A stretch of 64,000 nt of DNA, from NCBI RefSeq assembly GCF_000688235.1, contig NZ_JHYO01000008.1, positions 1 through 64,000 on the forward strand, read 5' to 3'. Source of the DNA: Terasakiella pusilla DSM 6293 (GTDB taxonomy: Bacteria; Pseudomonadota; Alphaproteobacteria; Rhodospirillales; Terasakiellaceae). Position 1 is the stretch's first letter. Each line of letters opens with the position of its first letter. Positions 8,752 through 18,430 of the stretch are shown here, piece by piece. Below the pieces are notes generated by a model. The model saw nothing but the letters and a program-made list of their open reading frames with translations. It ran no database searches and was not told where the DNA came from. The translations under genes and the position numbers were made by a program.

Positions 8752-9792
8752 ATGCCCCGTGCTCCCTTTATCTTGCGTGATGTCGAAATTCCCGCGGGGA
8801 CGCGGAAAACCATTGATCTTTCAGTCGGGTCTTTCAGCAACCATATGCCCGCGAATATCCCTGTTCATGTGATCCACGGGCGCACTGAAGGCCCAACGCT
8901 GTTTGTCAGCGCCGTGGTCCACGGGGATGAAATCATCGGCGTGGAAATTGTGCGCCGACTGCTGGCAACCCGGTCTTGGACGCGCCTGAAAGGTACCTTG
9001 ATCTGTATTCCAGTGGTCAATACATTCGGTTTCATCAGTCATAGTCGCTACCTGCCGGACCGGCGTGACCTCAACCGATCTTTCCCCGGCGCGCCCGATG
9101 GCTCGCTGGCTGGTCAGCTCGCCCATGTGTTCATGCGCGATATTGTCGCAAAATGTGACTACGGTATCGACCTGCATTCTGCGGCAACACATCGCGTTAA
9201 CCTGCCGCAAGTACGCTACAATTCAGATACGCCCGAAATGGCGGAAATGGCGACCGTCTTTGGCGCCCCCGTCGCCCTTGAAGCGCCCTTACGGGAAAAT
9301 TCCTTGCGCGCAGAAGCCGCCAACCTCGGTGTCAACGTCCTCCTCTACGAATCGGGCGAGGCTTTGCGCTTTGATGAATATGCGGTGCGTATTGGCGTGC
9401 GCGGGATCCTCAACGTCATGGGGCATCTGGGCATGATCAACAAACGCAAACTCACCTCGAGTGCCGCAAAATCCGTCACTGCCCATCGCAGCAAATGGGC
9501 GCGTTCCCCCATCGGCGGCATTTTCCGCGCGGTTAAAACCATTGGGGACGTGGTCAAAAAAGGTGACGTTCTCGGCTATATCTCCGATCCGTTTGGCGCG
9601 AATGAAGAAACCCTGACATCGGCCCTAGAAGGGGTGATCATCGGGCGCACCAATCTCCCCCTCGTTAATCCGGGGGATGCCCTCTTCCATATCGCCCTTC
9701 TCAAAAAGATTCGGGTCGCAGAAGAAAAACTCTCCCAAATGGAAGAAGATATCGAAGCCGATCCCCTGTTTGATGAAGACGAGATTATCTAG
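8752..9792 (+). CDS. Succinylglutamate desuccinylase/aspartoacylase-family metallohydrolase
   Basis: I start at the ATG at 8752, four bases after the rimK stop; an in-frame ATG at 8647 would overlap rimK by about 100 bases and is unlikely. The 346-residue protein has the zinc site of the M14 aspartoacylase branch: 'VVHGDEIIGVEIV' (His and Glu) and 'GIDLHSAATHRVN' (His), then a C-terminal beta domain ('PIGGIFRAVKTIGDVVKKGD'). Homologues remove acyl or amino-acid groups from N- or C-terminal glutamate-type amides. The operon with RimK suggests it acts on RimK products. The C-terminus is acidic. Confidence 0.9.
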   Translation: MPRAPFILRDVEIPAGTRKTIDLSVGSFSNHMPANIPVHVIHGRTEGPTLFVSAVVHGDEIIGVEIVRRLLATRSWTRLKGTLICIPVVNTFGFISHSRYLPDRRDLNRSFPGAPDGSLAGQLAHVFMRDIVAKCDYGIDLHSAATHRVNLPQVRYNSDTPEMAEMATVFGAPVALEAPLRENSLRAEAANLGVNVLLYESGEALRFDEYAVRIGVRGILNVMGHLGMINKRKLTSSAAKSVTAHRSKWARSPIGGIFRAVKTIGDVVKKGDVLGYISDPFGANEETLTSALEGVIIGRTNLPLVNPGDALFHIALLKKIRVAEEKLSQMEEDIEADPLFDEDEII

Positions 9793-9841
9793 CTTCTCTC
9801 TGCCCTGACAGCCCCTAAAAAACTTCGGAAATTTAAGTCAC

Positions 9842-9870
9842 TTGACAGCTTGCCTTTAATTAAGGATATT
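9842..9870 (+). promoter_or_regulatory. Sigma-70-type promoter of the AhpD-like gene
   Basis: TTGACA at 9842-9847 is a consensus -35 box; after a 17-base spacer GATATT (9865-9870) serves as -10. The -10 box lies inside the 9856-9886 palindrome, so a bound repressor would block RNA polymerase. Confidence 0.7.
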
Positions 9871-9886
9871 TTTTATCCTTAATTAA
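9856..9886. promoter_or_regulatory. 31-bp palindromic operator, probable Rrf2 repressor site
   Basis: Two perfect 13-base arms (TTAATTAAGGATA at 9856-9868 and TATCCTTAATTAA at 9874-9886) flank five T. It overlaps the -10 box of the AhpD-like gene, whose neighbour encodes an Rrf2 repressor. Rrf2 proteins bind AT-rich dyads of this size, so autogenous control of the pair is likely. Confidence 0.7.
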
Positions 9887-9905
9887 TTCACAGGAGCTTG
9901 AACCT

Positions 9906-10388
9906 ATGTCACAACGTCTAAAACCCGCCCAGTTCTCAGCCGCACAATATGAAAAGATGGCGGCCCTTTCCGAAGCAACACGGGCGAATAGCGCTCTTGA
10001 AACCTCGTTATTACATCTCATTGATGCCCGCGTTTCCCAGATCAACGGCTGTGCCTTCTGCCTAGATATGCATATCAAAATGGCACGGGCTGAAGGTGAA
10101 AGCGAATTGCGCCTGCATCATCTGGCCCTCTGGCACGACTCGCCCCTTTTCAGCCAACGTGAAAAAGTCGCGTTCAAATGGGTCGAGGCCGTTACCTTGC
10201 TGACCGGTAAAGGCATTGCAGAAGATATCTACCAAGAAGCGCTTGGAGAATTTGGGGAAAAAGATCTGTCCGATCTCACCTTCGCCATTGCCTCCATCAA
10301 CAGCTGGAACCGACTGGCCGCGCCTTTCAATACGGTTCCCGGTTCAGCCGATGCTCTCTTCGGTCTGGATGCAGTAAAACTCGGATAA
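9906..10388 (+). CDS. Carboxymuconolactone decarboxylase/AhpD-like protein
   Basis: The 160-residue protein has the AhpD-type active-site motif 'QINGCAFCLDMHIKMAR' (CxxC followed by His) in the middle of an all-helical domain. Such proteins act as thiol peroxidases or as electron donors to peroxiredoxins. CAGGAG lies about 7 bases before the ATG. It has its own strong promoter overlapped by a palindromic operator and is followed by an Rrf2 regulator, a common arrangement for redox-induced genes. Confidence 0.92.
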   Translation: MSQRLKPAQFSAAQYEKMAALSEATRANSALETSLLHLIDARVSQINGCAFCLDMHIKMARAEGESELRLHHLALWHDSPLFSQREKVAFKWVEAVTLLTGKGIAEDIYQEALGEFGEKDLSDLTFAIASINSWNRLAAPFNTVPGSADALFGLDAVKLG

Positions 10389-10393
10389 GGATA

Positions 10394-10427
10394 AGAAGCC
10401 GCCCCTGTCGGGGGATTGGCGGCTTCT
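10394..10427 (+). terminator. Hairpin after the AhpD-like gene
   Basis: A 10-bp stem (AGAAGCCGCC at 10394-10403 and GGCGGCTTCT at 10418-10427) is followed by a weak T-rich stretch (CATTTCCTC). It may reduce read-through into the downstream regulator gene rather than stop it completely. Confidence 0.6.
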
Positions 10428-10494
10428 CATTTCCTCATAGACGCGCTAGAAAGGATACCAGAACGTTCACATGCATTTTTCCAAAGAGGGCGCG

Positions 10495-10980
10495 ATGCTT
10501 CTCAAAAATCAGGTCGAATGGGCCTTACATTGTTGCTCTATCCTCTCTGCCCTGCCCGCAGACGTGCGCCTGTCCACCAAGGCCCTGTCCGAATTTCACG
10601 GCATCCCGAAAGAATATCTCTCCAAAGCCCTGCAAGCCCTTTCAAGTGCAGGCTTGGTGGAAGGGACACTGGGCCCTAAAGGCGGCTATCGCCTTGCCAA
10701 AAGCGCCCGCGAGATCAACTTTCTGGAGATTGTCGAAGCCATCGAAGGGCGCAAGCGTACTTTTAACTGCACAGAAATCCGCGGGAACAATCCGTGCAAT
10801 CCGGCGGATCAGACCTACACCAAACCGTGTGGGATTGCCCGCATCATGTGGAACGCCGATGAGGCCTGGCGCGACAGCTTGCGCGGCGTCACCCTGCAAG
10901 ACCTGAATGACAATCTCGAAGACGACCTCACAGAAGAAGAATTGCAAGAAAGCCTCAACTGGCTTTTATCTTATAAGTAA
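10495..10980 (+). CDS. Rrf2-family transcriptional repressor with three conserved cysteines
   Basis: The winged-helix protein (161 residues) begins 'MLLKNQVEWALHCC' and has the recognition segment 'GIPKEYLSKALQALSSAGLV' followed by 'GTLGPKGGYRLA'. C92, C101 and C112 form the three-cysteine cluster typical of members that hold an iron-sulfur cluster (IscR, NsrR, RirA). I prefer the ATG at 10495 because AGAGGG is 5-7 bases upstream and the sequence matches usual Rrf2 starts; ATG 10471 is the alternative. It probably represses the upstream AhpD-like gene through the palindrome at 9856-9886 and senses redox or nitrosative stress. Confidence 0.88.
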   Translation: MLLKNQVEWALHCCSILSALPADVRLSTKALSEFHGIPKEYLSKALQALSSAGLVEGTLGPKGGYRLAKSAREINFLEIVEAIEGRKRTFNCTEIRGNNPCNPADQTYTKPCGIARIMWNADEAWRDSLRGVTLQDLNDNLEDDLTEEELQESLNWLLSYK

Positions 10981-11017
10981 GATAGGGATGTTTATTAGCT
11001 TTCGGGCAGATTCATCC

Positions 11018-11046
11018 TTGCATTCTGGCTAACTTGAGTCTATAAC
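11018..11046 (+). promoter_or_regulatory. Candidate promoter of rpmI-rplT
   Basis: TTGCAT (11018-11023), a 17-base spacer and TATAAC (11041-11046) fit a sigma-70 promoter. It lies about 125 bases before rpmI, leaving a leader long enough for L20-type autoregulation, though I could not identify the L20 binding structure. Confidence 0.4.
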
Positions 11047-11172
11047 CCGCTACCTCGTCACCGACACCTTGTGTTTGTGGCGCATATTTTGTTAAAGGCA
11101 TTAAATGATGACGCGTTTGGCTAAGGCATGCCTCTCCGTCAGGTTTAATGTAGATACACAAAGGATAATGAA

Positions 11173-11370
11173 ATGCCTAAGATGAAGACAAAATCTGGCG
11201 CTAAAAAGCGCTTCAAGATCACAGCGACTGGTAAAGTTCGCGGTGCATACGCATTTAAATCTCACAACCTGCGCAAGCGTTCTCAGAAAATGAAACGCCA
11301 AGCACGTGGTACATTTATTTTGACGGCCGCTGATGCGCGCACGGCAAAAACAATGTTGCCTTACGCTTAG
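11173..11370 (+). CDS. rpmI: 50S ribosomal protein L35
   Basis: A 65-residue, highly basic protein with the family signature '[20 protein letters not shown]' at the N-terminus and the usual length. AAGGAT precedes the ATG by 6-7 bases. It is followed by rplT after 31 bases; infC, often upstream in other bacteria, is not here. Confidence 0.98.
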   Translation: MPKMKTKSGAKKRFKITATGKVRGAYAFKSHNLRKRSQKMKRQARGTFILTAADARTAKTMLPYA

Positions 11371-11401
11371 TCCGCACAGTTATTAGAAAAGGTTTAAATC
11401 A

Positions 11402-11758
11402 ATGCGTTCTACTGTAGCAGTTGCATCCCGTGCACGTCGCAAGAAAATCATCAAACAAGCCAAAGGGTACCGCGGTCGTAATAAAAACGTCCTGCGCGTA
11501 GCTATGGAGAAGGTCGATAAAGGCCTTCAGTATCAGTACCGTGACCGTCGTAACAAAAAGCGTAACTTCCGTTCGCTTTGGATTCAGCGTATCAACGCGG
11601 GTACACGTCAGTACGGTGTCTCTTACTCACAATTCATGAACGGCCTCAAACTGGCTGGTATCGAGCTGGACCGTAAGGTTCTGGCTGATCTGGCAGCACG
11701 TGAGCCAGAAGCGTTTAAATCCTTGGTAGACCAGGCTCAGGCCGCTCTAGCCAAGTAA
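11402..11758 (+). CDS. rplT: 50S ribosomal protein L20
   Basis: The 118-residue basic protein has the L20 signatures '[16 protein letters not shown]' and '[19 protein letters not shown]', and normal length. L20 binds 23S rRNA early in large-subunit assembly and in many bacteria represses its own operon. It is the last gene before a strong terminator. Confidence 0.98.
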   Translation: MRSTVAVASRARRKKIIKQAKGYRGRNKNVLRVAMEKVDKGLQYQYRDRRNKKRNFRSLWIQRINAGTRQYGVSYSQFMNGLKLAGIELDRKVLADLAAREPEAFKSLVDQAQAALAK

Positions 11759-11804
11759 CAAAACGCTCATGTAAAGCGTCTTGCTTTACGGCAAAATATC
11801 TTGG

Positions 11805-11843
11805 AAAAGAGGACTGAAGCCTTATGGCTTTAGTCCTCTTTTT
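11805..11843 (+). terminator. Strong intrinsic terminator between rplT and pheS
   Basis: A 17-bp stem (5' arm 11805-11821, 3' arm 11826-11842, TTAT loop) ends in a U-run at 11839-11843. A weaker stem GTAAAGC/GCTTTAC lies just upstream (11771-11789). It separates ribosomal protein transcription from pheST, or acts as an attenuator. Confidence 0.85.
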
Positions 11844-11877
11844 GCTTGTTCACACATTTCCATTTTAGGAACGGATT

Positions 11878-12954
11878 ATGGAAAATATCGATCAGATAAA
11901 AACAGAAGTACTGGAAGCTGTCGCAGCCGCAACAGACTCCAAGGCTCTTGACGACATTCGCGTCAGTGCGCTCGGTAAAAAAGGCTCCATCACCTCATTG
12001 ATGAAGAACATGAAAGACCTGAGCCCGGAAGAACGCAAAGAAACCGGTCAAAAGCTCAATATCGTCAAAGGCGAAGTGGCTCAAGCCCTGGATGCCCGTA
12101 AAACAGAACTGGCCGACGCTGAACTGAACGCCCGTCTGATGGCAGAAAAAGTCGACGTCACCCTGTCTGTGCGTCCAGAGACACAAGGCACCGTTCACCC
12201 GGTGAGCCAGACCATCGACGAAGCCATCGCCATCTTTGGTGAAATGGGCTTCAGCGTCGCAGAAGGACCAAACATTGAAGATGATTGGCGTAACTTCGGC
12301 GCGTTGAACATTCCGCCAGAACACCCAGCCCGTCAGGACCATGACACCTTCTACCTGCCGCGCGAACAAGACGGCAACCGTATGGTTTTGCGTACCCACA
12401 CGTCCCCTGTTCAAATCCGTTCCATGCAGGAAAAGGGCGCCCCGATCCGTATCATTTGTCCGGGTCGCACGTACCGTTGTGACTATGACGCAACCCACAC
12501 ACCGATGTTCCACCAGATCGAAGGTCTGGTCATTGATGAAAAGACACATTTCGGTCACCTCAAAGGGTGCCTGATTGACTTCTGTAAAGCCTATTTTGGT
12601 GTGGATGACCTTCCCGTTCGCTTCCGCCCCAGCTACTTCCCGTTCACTGAACCCAGTGCGGAAGTGGATATCGGCTGCACCCGTGAAGGCGGCGAATTTA
12701 AAATCGGCGCAGGCGATGACTGGCTGGAAATTCTCGGCTGCGGCATGGTCCACCCGAAAGTGTTGGAAAACTGCGGCATCGACTCCGAAAAATATCAGGG
12801 CTTTGCCTTCGGTATGGGCATCGAGCGGATTGCCATGTTGAAATACGGCATTCCTGATCTGCGCACATTCTATGAATCTGATTTACGTTGGTTGCGTCAC
12901 TACGGCTTTAAAGCCCTTGATGTGCCATCCATGGTGGGAGGGCTGACCCGATGA
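11878..12954 (+). CDS. pheS: Phenylalanine--tRNA ligase alpha subunit
   Basis: The 358-residue catalytic subunit of the heterotetrameric synthetase charges tRNA-Phe. It has an N-terminal coiled coil, class II motif 2 ('[20 protein letters not shown]'), '[16 protein letters not shown]' and motif 3 '[19 protein letters not shown]'. Length is normal. Its last four bases overlap the ATG of pheT (ATGA), so the two subunits are made in step. Confidence 0.99.
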   Translation: MENIDQIKTEVLEAVAAATDSKALDDIRVSALGKKGSITSLMKNMKDLSPEERKETGQKLNIVKGEVAQALDARKTELADAELNARLMAEKVDVTLSVRPETQGTVHPVSQTIDEAIAIFGEMGFSVAEGPNIEDDWRNFGALNIPPEHPARQDHDTFYLPREQDGNRMVLRTHTSPVQIRSMQEKGAPIRIICPGRTYRCDYDATHTPMFHQIEGLVIDEKTHFGHLKGCLIDFCKAYFGVDDLPVRFRPSYFPFTEPSAEVDIGCTREGGEFKIGAGDDWLEILGCGMVHPKVLENCGIDSEKYQGFAFGMGIERIAMLKYGIPDLRTFYESDLRWLRHYGFKALDVPSMVGGLTR

Positions 12955-15350
12955 AATTCACCTATAGCTGGTTGCTTGAGCACCTCGACACAGACAAAAC
13001 TTTCGATGAGATCGTCGAAAAACTATCCATGATCGGCCTTGAAGTTGAAGGCGTGGAAGATCGTTCCAAAGGTCTGGAAACGTTTAAAATCGCTGAGATT
13101 CTAAGCGCTGAAAAACACCCGGACGCGGACAAACTGAAAGTCCTCAAAGTCTCTGATGGCGAAAAAGAATATGACGTTGTCTGCGGTGCGCCCAACGCAC
13201 GTGCGGGCCTGAAAGGCGTCTTTGCGACCTCCGGGTCCTATATCCCCGGTCTGGACGTCACCCTAAAGCCGACAAAAATTCGTGGCGTGCCATCTGAAGG
13301 CATGATGATGTCTGAAGCGGAAATGAACCTGTCTGACGATCATAACGGTATTGTTGATCTGGCTGGTGACGTTGAAGTTGGCGCGCGCGCAGTGGACGTA
13401 ATGGGGCTGACCGATCCGATCATCGAGATTGCGATCACTCCAAACCGTGGCGATTGCGCCGGTGTGCGCGGCATTGCCCGTGATTTGGCAGCGGCTGGAT
13501 ATGGCACCTTAAAGCCGATCAATACTGATCCGGTTGCGGGCACATTTGAAAGCCCGATCAAGATCAACATTGCCGACACAAAAGCCTGTCCGCAATTTGC
13601 GGGTCGCTACATCCGTGGCGTCAAAAACGGCCCGTCCCCAAAATGGCTGCAAGACAAGCTGCTGGCTGTTGGCCTGCGTCCGATCTCTGCCCTTGTGGAT
13701 GTAACAAACTATTTCTCCCAAGGTCTGTGCCGTCCGCTGCACGTTTTTGATGCCGACAAACTGAATGGCGACATCAACGTCCGTCTGGCGAAAGAAGGCG
13801 AAACCCTGCTGGCCTTGGACGAAAAAGAGTACAAGCTGGACAGCGACATGACCGTTGTGTGTGACGACACCACCCCGCATGGCCTGGGCGCCATCATGGG
13901 CGGTGAAGTGTCCGGCTGTACCGATGAGACAACAAACGTCTTCCTTGAATGTGCGTTGTTTGACCCGATCCGCACCGCCATGACAGGGCGCAAACTGGAT
14001 ATCCTGTCTGATGCGCGCTATCGTTTTGAGCGTGGCGTGGATGAAGCCGCGGTCGTTGACATGACAGAAATGGCAACCCGCCTGATTCTTGAACTATGCG
14101 GCGGCGAAGCGTCCGAGCTGGTCGTTGCGGGTGAAGAGCCTAAGTGGCAACGCACCATCACGCTGCGCAAGGCCCGTGTTAAAGAACTGACCGGCGTGGA
14201 CGTGTCGGAAGCGGACATGGTGCGCATTCTGGACGTACTGGGTTGTAAGCTAGACGATCAAGGCGACAGCTTTGCCGTTCAACCGCCGTCCTGGCGTTCC
14301 GATATTGAATTGGAAGCCTGTCTGGTCGAAGAAGTTATCCGCGTTTATGGCTACGAACATATTGAGGAAGTCTCGCTTGTTCGTGACACCAATCTGCCGG
14401 AAGTCGCGCTGTCCCCTGCCCAGCAGAAACGGGATGTCGCACGACGCACGTTGGTCACCCGCGGGATCTCCGAAGCGGTGACGTACGCCTTCCTGCCGGA
14501 AAAACAAGCCCGCCTGTTTGGCTGGACAGACGAAAACCTGCGTCTGACCAACCCGATCAGCACGGACCTTGAGATCATGCGCCCAAGCCTGCTGCCAAAC
14601 CTGTTGGCGGCGTGTCAGCGCAACAATGATCGCAACATGCCGAACGGGTGCCTGTTTGAAGTCGGTCCGCAGTTTGATGGCGATCAAGCCGATCAACAGC
14701 CGGTCGTGGTTGCCGGTGTGCGCACAGGCCAGACAGGCCCGCGTAACTGGGCACAATCCCCGCGCCGCGTGGATGTGTTTGACGCCAAAGCAGATGTAAT
14801 CGCGGTTCTGGAAGCAGCCGGCGCGAAAGTAGACAGCCTGCAAGTGGACCCGGAAGGGGCGCCCGCCCATTACCACCCGGGCCGCAGCGGTGCCTTGAAA
14901 CTTGGGCCGAAAAACACCTTGGCCTACTTCGGGGAACTGCACCCCGGCGTGCTCACCAAGATGGGCTACAAGGGCATTGCGGTTGGTTTCGAGATTTATC
15001 TTGATAACATCCCGGCCACAAAAGCCAAAAAGACTGGGGCTTTGCGCCCGCTTTTGGTGCTGTCACAACTGCAATCGGTGGAGCGCGACTTTGCCTTTGT
15101 CGTTGATAGTGACGTTGCAGCCGCCAAGATCATCCAGTCTGCTAAAACAGCAGACAAAAAGCTGATCTCTGATGCAAGCATCTTCGACGTTTATGAAGGC
15201 GACAACATGGAAGCGGGTAAAAAGTCCGTTGCCATCACAGTGACCTTGCAACCGACGACAGATACCCTGACAGACGAAGACATTCAGACTGTCAGCGATA
15301 AAATCATCGCAAGCGTTGCGAAAAACACTGGTGGGGAGCTGCGCGCTTAA
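12951..15350 (+). CDS. pheT: Phenylalanine--tRNA ligase beta subunit
   Basis: The 799-residue subunit shows the full bacterial domain order: N-terminal OB-fold tRNA-binding domain ('[20 protein letters not shown]', about residues 47-66), B3/B4 editing region ('[15 protein letters not shown]'), B5 domain, catalytic-like core and C-terminal anticodon-binding FDX-ACB domain ('[19 protein letters not shown]'). Nothing is truncated. It overlaps pheS and ends before a bidirectional terminator. Confidence 0.99.
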   Translation: MKFTYSWLLEHLDTDKTFDEIVEKLSMIGLEVEGVEDRSKGLETFKIAEILSAEKHPDADKLKVLKVSDGEKEYDVVCGAPNARAGLKGVFATSGSYIPGLDVTLKPTKIRGVPSEGMMMSEAEMNLSDDHNGIVDLAGDVEVGARAVDVMGLTDPIIEIAITPNRGDCAGVRGIARDLAAAGYGTLKPINTDPVAGTFESPIKINIADTKACPQFAGRYIRGVKNGPSPKWLQDKLLAVGLRPISALVDVTNYFSQGLCRPLHVFDADKLNGDINVRLAKEGETLLALDEKEYKLDSDMTVVCDDTTPHGLGAIMGGEVSGCTDETTNVFLECALFDPIRTAMTGRKLDILSDARYRFERGVDEAAVVDMTEMATRLILELCGGEASELVVAGEEPKWQRTITLRKARVKELTGVDVSEADMVRILDVLGCKLDDQGDSFAVQPPSWRSDIELEACLVEEVIRVYGYEHIEEVSLVRDTNLPEVALSPAQQKRDVARRTLVTRGISEAVTYAFLPEKQARLFGWTDENLRLTNPISTDLEIMRPSLLPNLLAACQRNNDRNMPNGCLFEVGPQFDGDQADQQPVVVAGVRTGQTGPRNWAQSPRRVDVFDAKADVIAVLEAAGAKVDSLQVDPEGAPAHYHPGRSGALKLGPKNTLAYFGELHPGVLTKMGYKGIAVGFEIYLDNIPATKAKKTGALRPLLVLSQLQSVERDFAFVVDSDVAAAKIIQSAKTADKKLISDASIFDVYEGDNMEAGKKSVAITVTLQPTTDTLTDEDIQTVSDKIIASVAKNTGGELRA

Positions 15351-15372
15351 CGCCAGCTTCACATCAGCGACG

Positions 15373-15411
15373 AAAAAAGGGCTTCCACTTTTTCAGGTGG
15401 AAGCCCTTTTT
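15373..15411. terminator. Bidirectional terminator between pheT and the chemoreceptor gene
   Basis: AAAAAAGGGCTTCCAC (15373-15388) pairs with GTGGAAGCCCTTTTT (15397-15411). The A-run on one side and T-run on the other let it stop both convergent transcripts. Confidence 0.88.
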
Positions 15412-15426
15412 GCTTAAGCCCTTGTC

Positions 15427-17964
15427 TTAGTTGTGTTCGTTCATATAGGTGACATAGAGCTTGTCATACTTCATCGTATGTTCGCGCAGCCATTTCGCCA
15501 TATATTCCAGAAAATCAACACTGGTATCCTGACCCGCTTCCTGCTGTCGTTTAATCTCGTTTAAACGCTCCAAGAAGACCCGGTGGGACTTTTTGTGGGC
15601 TTCCAGCTCTGGATAGCTCATCTTCGCCATCTCGGCTTCTTCATTAGCCAAATGAATATTCATGTGGTCACTAAACTTGGCAATCATGTCATCAACCTGA
15701 TCTGCGCCTTTGCCCAGACGCATGAGCGAGTAATACCCGTTGAGCATCGTGATAAACTCTTGGTGTTCCTCATCCACAACCGGATTACCCGTTCTCAGGC
15801 TCTCATCCCATTCCATCAGAATGATGGTGTCATTGTCACTTCTGACACGGTCCAAGAACGATTTCACCTCTTCGCGCAGGATTTCCGCTTGATGGGATAG
15901 TTCAGAGGACGCATCGGAAATCTGGGTCGCTGCCGCCCCGGTTTCCCCTGCCGCCTGCTCCACCGACTGGATGTTGATCGTCACCTCGTTTGTCCCTTGT
16001 GAAGCTTGCTCCACATTTCGCGCAATCTCTGACGTGGCCGCCGTCTGTTCTTCCACAGCCGCCGCAATAGAGTTGGCAATCTGGTCAATCTCGGTAATCG
16101 TTTCCCCAATGCTGGAGATCGCAACCGCCGCTTTGTGGGTCACCGACTGCACTTCGCCGATTTGCTTGCTGATTTCCTCTGTCGCTTTTGCGGTTTGGTT
16201 GGCAAGGTTTTTCACTTCACTTGCCACCACAGCAAAGCCCTTACCCGCTTCACCCGCGCGCGCAGCTTCGATGGTTGCGTTTAGAGCCAACAGGTTGGTT
16301 TGTTCGGCAATATCCTGAATAAGGCTCACCACGGTGCCGATCTTGCCCACTTCCTCCACCATATTTTCAACAGTAGCTTTTGTGTCTGTCGCCTGTCTGG
16401 CCGCATAATCCGCAACCTCAGACGATTTATGTACATGGCGGCTGATCTCACCTTCAGAACTTGCCAGTTCTTCCGCTGCGGACGCGACCGTCTGCACGTT
16501 GGTCGAAGCTTCTTCCGCCGCCGCCGCCACGGTCGTTGCCTGTGAACTGGTCTCTGTCGCCGTTGCGGACATTTGTGTGGCAGAGGCCTGTAATTCGGTT
16601 GCCGCCGACGTCACGGTCTGAACAACCTTGCCTACGCTGTCTTCAAAGCTATCGGCCATCTGGATCATGGCGGCTTTGCGCTGTGCATCCGCGCGGCGTT
16701 CCTGCTCGATCTGTTCGGCTTCCAGTTCCTTCACCTTGATCATCTGTTCTTTAAAGTGATTAACCGAAACTGCCATGTCGCCAATTTCGTCCGTCTTGTC
16801 GGTGTAGGGCACATCAACCGTCAAATTATCTTGCGCCAAATGCCCCATAACCCCCGTCATCGCCCCAATCGGGCGGGTAATGGAACGCGACAAGACAAAA
16901 CCGATCGCCCCGACAATGACCGCAATCACCAGCACCACCAGCGCCAGAACATCACGCAATTCAAATGCCGGGATATCAACTTCATCCATCGCAATTTCTG
17001 TGACAGCCGCCCATGTAGTCCCATGGAATGTGATCGGCGTGTAATTGGACAGGACTTCTACCCCCTGATAATCAACTGCAACCATCACCCCCTTCTCACC
17101 AGCCAAAGCTTTTTTAACCGCATCGGTTTCAATTTTGCGCTTCAGAATCGTGCTCTCTTTGGAGAAACGCGAATCACTTCGCATGGTGTAATCCCCACCA
17201 ACGAGATAACTTTCCCCGGTTTTCCCCATACCGACAGCCGAGTTCATGATCTTGTTGATCCGTTGAATCGGCATCTGAACGATCACGGCCCCATGAAAAA
17301 CACTGCCTTCCTCATAGAGCGGTGTCGCCATGAAACTTGCCGGTTTATCCCCGCTAGGGGCATAGGACGCGATATCGGAAAAAGCAATGGTGCCTAACGG
17401 CTTGTTTTCAACTTCCCTGTAAACTTTTGCAAGGTCGGTCTTGGACCAATCGCCATCCTTAAGGTTGGTGCCAAAATCCGTTTCCTTATAGACGGAATAA
17501 ACAACGTCCCCGTCCTCATTAATAAGGAAAATATCATAAAAACCCCGACTGTTGAGCAACTGAGTAAACCACGGATGATAATGCGCATGGGACGCGCTAT
17601 AGTCTGACCCGTCCCCGGCATCTACCAATTTTTGACGCTCCCCCGCTTTGTGTGGATTATTGGTGATATACAGCGCGCGCACCATCTCTTTGGCGCGATC
17701 ACCATATTGCGCAAAAGCGTTTTCAATCTCCTACACCGCTTTGACAGCCATATCGTTTGTCGCTATGACGCGCAAATCTTCTTCCACCGCATGCAGATAG
17801 TTTTCCAATTCACTGACACGCGCTTCTTTCACCGCTGCCAGCTTGGAAAAAGCCGCATCTTCCAGCGCCTTTTCTGATCGGGTAAAGGAGATCACCCCCG
17901 TCACCACCACAGCAAGGATGGACAGGCCTATTATAACCGAAGGTAGTTTTGTAGAAAGCTTCAT
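15427..17964 (-). pseudogene. Methyl-accepting chemotaxis protein with C-terminal hemerythrin domain, interrupted by an in-frame TAG
   Basis: One frame runs from the ATG at 17964 to 15427 (846 codons) with a single TAG at codon 78 (17731-17733). Before it lie the first transmembrane helix ('LPSVIIGLSILAVVVTGVIS') and the start of the sensor; after it a Cache-like periplasmic domain, a second transmembrane helix ('[20 protein letters not shown]'), HAMP, a long MCP signalling coiled coil ('[20 protein letters not shown]') and a C-terminal bacteriohemerythrin with the iron ligands of 'DEEHQEF', '[13 protein letters not shown]', 'HKKSH' and '[10 protein letters not shown]'. The receptor should sense a ligand plus oxygen. 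The TAG is one change from CAG. A late ATG at 17685 could yield a shortened protein, but without the first membrane helix. Sequencing error remains possible. Confidence 0.85.
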
Positions 17965-18430
17965 GGCGGAGTACGACCTCTCGTTCTATTCTTAATAGAT
18001 TGCCCCGCGCGCCCCTAATAACAAGAGGCACGATAACAAGATCAATCATTTGGTTAGTGCTTTGAGAATTGTAACAGTTTTATCACACAGGACACCAGTG
18101 CATATCAACCATAACTTACATTCAAATACTCTTATGGATTTTTTGCTATGACTTGGATCAATTCTAAACAAATAAACCCATCTTCCTCAACCAGATCGCC
18201 GACCGATACACCCAGACAGCACCAAATCCATTTCTTTAAGTCATTGATTTTTAAATGAAAAAAAGAATTTCCTATACCTAATTGCTACACACAGTTAGTA
18301 CACTCTAGATTCGTTTGATGTCAAATTCATTCTACAGGCGGATTTCCATTCCCCTGAATTTTAGAAATCCGCTCATTTCTATTTCGTTCAATATCATCAA
18401 TAGTTTCAATCTTAGGCGTTTAACCCCGGA
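17965..18430. other. Non-coding stretch between the chemoreceptor and the IS481 remnant
   Basis: About 470 AT-rich bases with no plausible gene. The left part must contain the chemoreceptor promoter on the minus strand. I see no known regulatory motif or RNA gene here. Confidence 0.5.

Noticed and set aside
11824-11868. Short Phe-containing frame (MALVLFLLVHTFPF) before pheS as an attenuation leader peptide
   Set aside because: Its ATG lies in the loop and 3' arm of the terminator, whereas a leader peptide must be translated ahead of the terminator to control it.
16756-17397. 213-codon plus-strand frame opposite the chemoreceptor
   Set aside because: It is antisense to clear Cache/HAMP coding sequence and shows no protein-like pattern.
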